Assembly (NCBI GenBank): GCA_026625625.1
Contig: CP113055.1
Location: 3,331,001 to 3,395,000 of the forward strand
Length of the DNA stretch: 64,000 bases
Reading direction: 5' to 3'
From: Blastomonas sp. SL216
GTDB taxonomy: Bacteria; Pseudomonadota; Alphaproteobacteria; Sphingomonadales; Sphingomonadaceae
Shown here: piece after piece, positions 62,773 to 64,000 of the stretch
Position numbering within the stretch: the first letter of the stretch is position 1
How the letters are laid out: the number at the start of each line of letters is the position of its first letter
Translations under genes and position numbers: made by a program
Notes under the pieces: generated by a model
The model's input: the letters and a program-made list of their open reading frames with translations, nothing else
Databases searched by the model: none
What the model was told of the DNA's origin: nothing

Positions 62773-63981
62773 ATGATGGAAATCCCCGCAAATCCCCTTG
62801 AGCTGAAAGCCGATGCCGATCCGCTGGAGGCATCGTTCGATGCGATCCTGCAGGCCGAAGAGCATGAAGAGCGCATTGCCGCGCTCGAAACCGGGCTTGA
62901 TGGCATCAAGGGCGATGTCGATGCGATCCGCGCCGAAAGCGCAACGATGCGCGAGCGGATCGACCGGCTGGCGCGCTCGGGGTCCCGCCCGTCGCTGGGC
63001 GGCGGCGAGGACAAGGCCCCCGAAACCAAGAGCTTTGTGGATCAGTATCTGCGGCGCGGCCTGGAGGCCGGGGTGAAGAGCTTTGCCGCGACCACCGGCC
63101 CCGATGGCGGCTTTGCCGTCCCCCGCGAGATCGACGCACTGATCGCCCGGGCGCTCGCCGATATCTCGCCGATCCGGTCGATCGCGCAGGTCGTGCAGAC
63201 CGGGACAGCGGGCTATCGCAAGCTCGTCACCACCGGCGGTACCCCGTCCGGCTGGGTGAGCGAGACGGCCGCACGGCCCGAGACCGACACGCCCGCCTTT
63301 GCCGAGATCGCGCCGCCGAGCGGCGAGCTCTATGCCAATCCGGCGGCCAGCCAGGCGATGCTCGATGATGCCGCATTCGATGTCGAAAGCTGGCTGGCGG
63401 GCGAGATTGCGGAGGAATTCGCGCGTGCCGAGGGGGCTGCGTTCGTGGGCGGCAATGGCACCAACCGTCCGCGCGGGTTCCTGAATGGAACGCCGACGCC
63501 GCAGGACGATGCCGCGCGGGCCTTCGGGACGCTGCAATATGTCGCTTCGGGCGCCGATGGCAATTTCGCCAGTGCCGCGCCCGAGGACCGGCTGGTCGAT
63601 CTGGTCCATGCGCTGCGCCCCGCCTATCGCCAGGGGGCAAGCTTCGTGATGAACTCGTCGACGCTGGCGCGCATCCGCAAGATGAAGAGCGATGACGGCG
63701 CGTTCCTGTGGCAGCCTTCGCTGGCGGCGGGACAGCCCGCGACGCTGCTCGGCTATCCGGTGGTCGAGGCCGAGGACATGCCCGATATCGGGGCGAACAG
63801 CCTGTCGATCGCGTTCGGCAATTTCCGCGCCGGCTATCTGATCGCCGAACGCAGCGCGACGACGATCCTGCGCGACCCCTTCACCAACAAGCCGTTCGTG
63901 CATTTCTATGCGACCAAGCGGATCGGCGGCCAGGTGATGAACTCCGAGGCGATCAAGCTGATGAAGTTCGCGGCCAGCTGA
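62773..63981 (+). CDS. HK97-family major capsid protein (GTA-like)
   Basis: The 402-aa protein has an N-terminal coiled-coil delta/scaffold region (about 1-80, ending near ARSGSRPSL) that the prohead protease would remove, followed by the HK97-fold shell domain with 'GGTPSGWVSETAARPETDTPAF', 'NGTNRPRGFLNGT' and 'TLLGYPVVEAEDMPDIG'. The ATG at 62773 has a GGAAGGAAG ribosome-binding site and a second ATG adjacent. This order of terminase, portal, protease and capsid is that of the Rhodobacter gene transfer agent. The cluster continues beyond the window. Confidence 0.95.
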   Translation: MMEIPANPLELKADADPLEASFDAILQAEEHEERIAALETGLDGIKGDVDAIRAESATMRERIDRLARSGSRPSLGGGEDKAPETKSFVDQYLRRGLEAGVKSFAATTGPDGGFAVPREIDALIARALADISPIRSIAQVVQTGTAGYRKLVTTGGTPSGWVSETAARPETDTPAFAEIAPPSGELYANPAASQAMLDDAAFDVESWLAGEIAEEFARAEGAAFVGGNGTNRPRGFLNGTPTPQDDAARAFGTLQYVASGADGNFASAAPEDRLVDLVHALRPAYRQGASFVMNSSTLARIRKMKSDDGAFLWQPSLAAGQPATLLGYPVVEAEDMPDIGANSLSIAFGNFRAGYLIAERSATTILRDPFTNKPFVHFYATKRIGGQVMNSEAIKLMKFAAS

Positions 63982-64000
63982 ACCCCGCATCGCCTGCCAT

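Overview
The window is GC-rich, densely coded DNA from an alphaproteobacterium, most likely a member of the Sphingomonadales. The flagellar gene order, COQ9, the invasion-associated locus B (IalB) family gene, MmcB next to a gene-transfer-agent head cluster, the TorF-type porin and GTG/ATGA start-stop overlaps all fit that group. I cannot name a genus. I saw no rRNA, tRNA, CRISPR array or insertion sequence.

Positions 1-12499 hold a flagellar block read left to right: the end of fliG, then fliH, fliI, fliJ, fliK, fliL, fliM, fliN, fliO, fliP, fliQ, fliR, flhB, fliD and fliS. It covers the export ATPase complex, hook-length ruler, C-ring, membrane export gate, and the filament cap with the flagellin chaperone. 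A two-tier hairpin separates fliN from fliO. A sigma-28-like promoter precedes fliD.

Positions 12513-23572 are a mixed metabolic region. It holds an orphan ParA ATPase, a limonene-epoxide-hydrolase-like enzyme, COQ9, an EamA transporter, an Old Yellow Enzyme, a sterol-desaturase-family hydroxylase, two adjacent acyl-CoA dehydrogenases, a cNMP-binding/thioredoxin-reductase-like fusion that lacks its redox cysteines, an enoyl-CoA hydratase and a methyltransferase. Short perfect palindromes sit between several of these genes.

Positions 23866-44887 hold the most striking locus, a two-partner secretion operon. A TpsB/FhaC-type outer-membrane transporter overlaps by four bases the start of one 18.6-kb reading frame for a 6210-residue exoprotein. 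That protein has a signal peptide and TPS domain, a beta-helix, about 42 FG-GAP-like repeats of about 71 residues, a second beta-helix-like stretch, 26 phase-locked 80-residue MBG-type repeats plus one degenerate copy, a Pro/Thr/Ala-rich linker, and a C-terminus carrying the only two cysteines I could find in it. An IalB-family gene follows directly, behind a three-copy 14-bp repeat that closes all three frames.

Positions 44904-58882 contain a VOC protein, a DUF885 lipoprotein, nhaA behind a strongly structured leader, a DUF389 membrane protein, an NfrB-like glycosyltransferase with an outer-membrane-barrel-like partner, a TauE/TIGR02186 pair, a HerA-like ATPase, QueE, a TorF porin, an unknown small protein and MmcB.

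From 58902 to the right edge lies the head-gene start of a gene-transfer-agent or domesticated-prophage cluster. It has its own sigma-70-like promoter, followed by an HTH protein, large terminase, portal, a DUF6127-like protein, prohead protease and major capsid protein, and it continues past the window.
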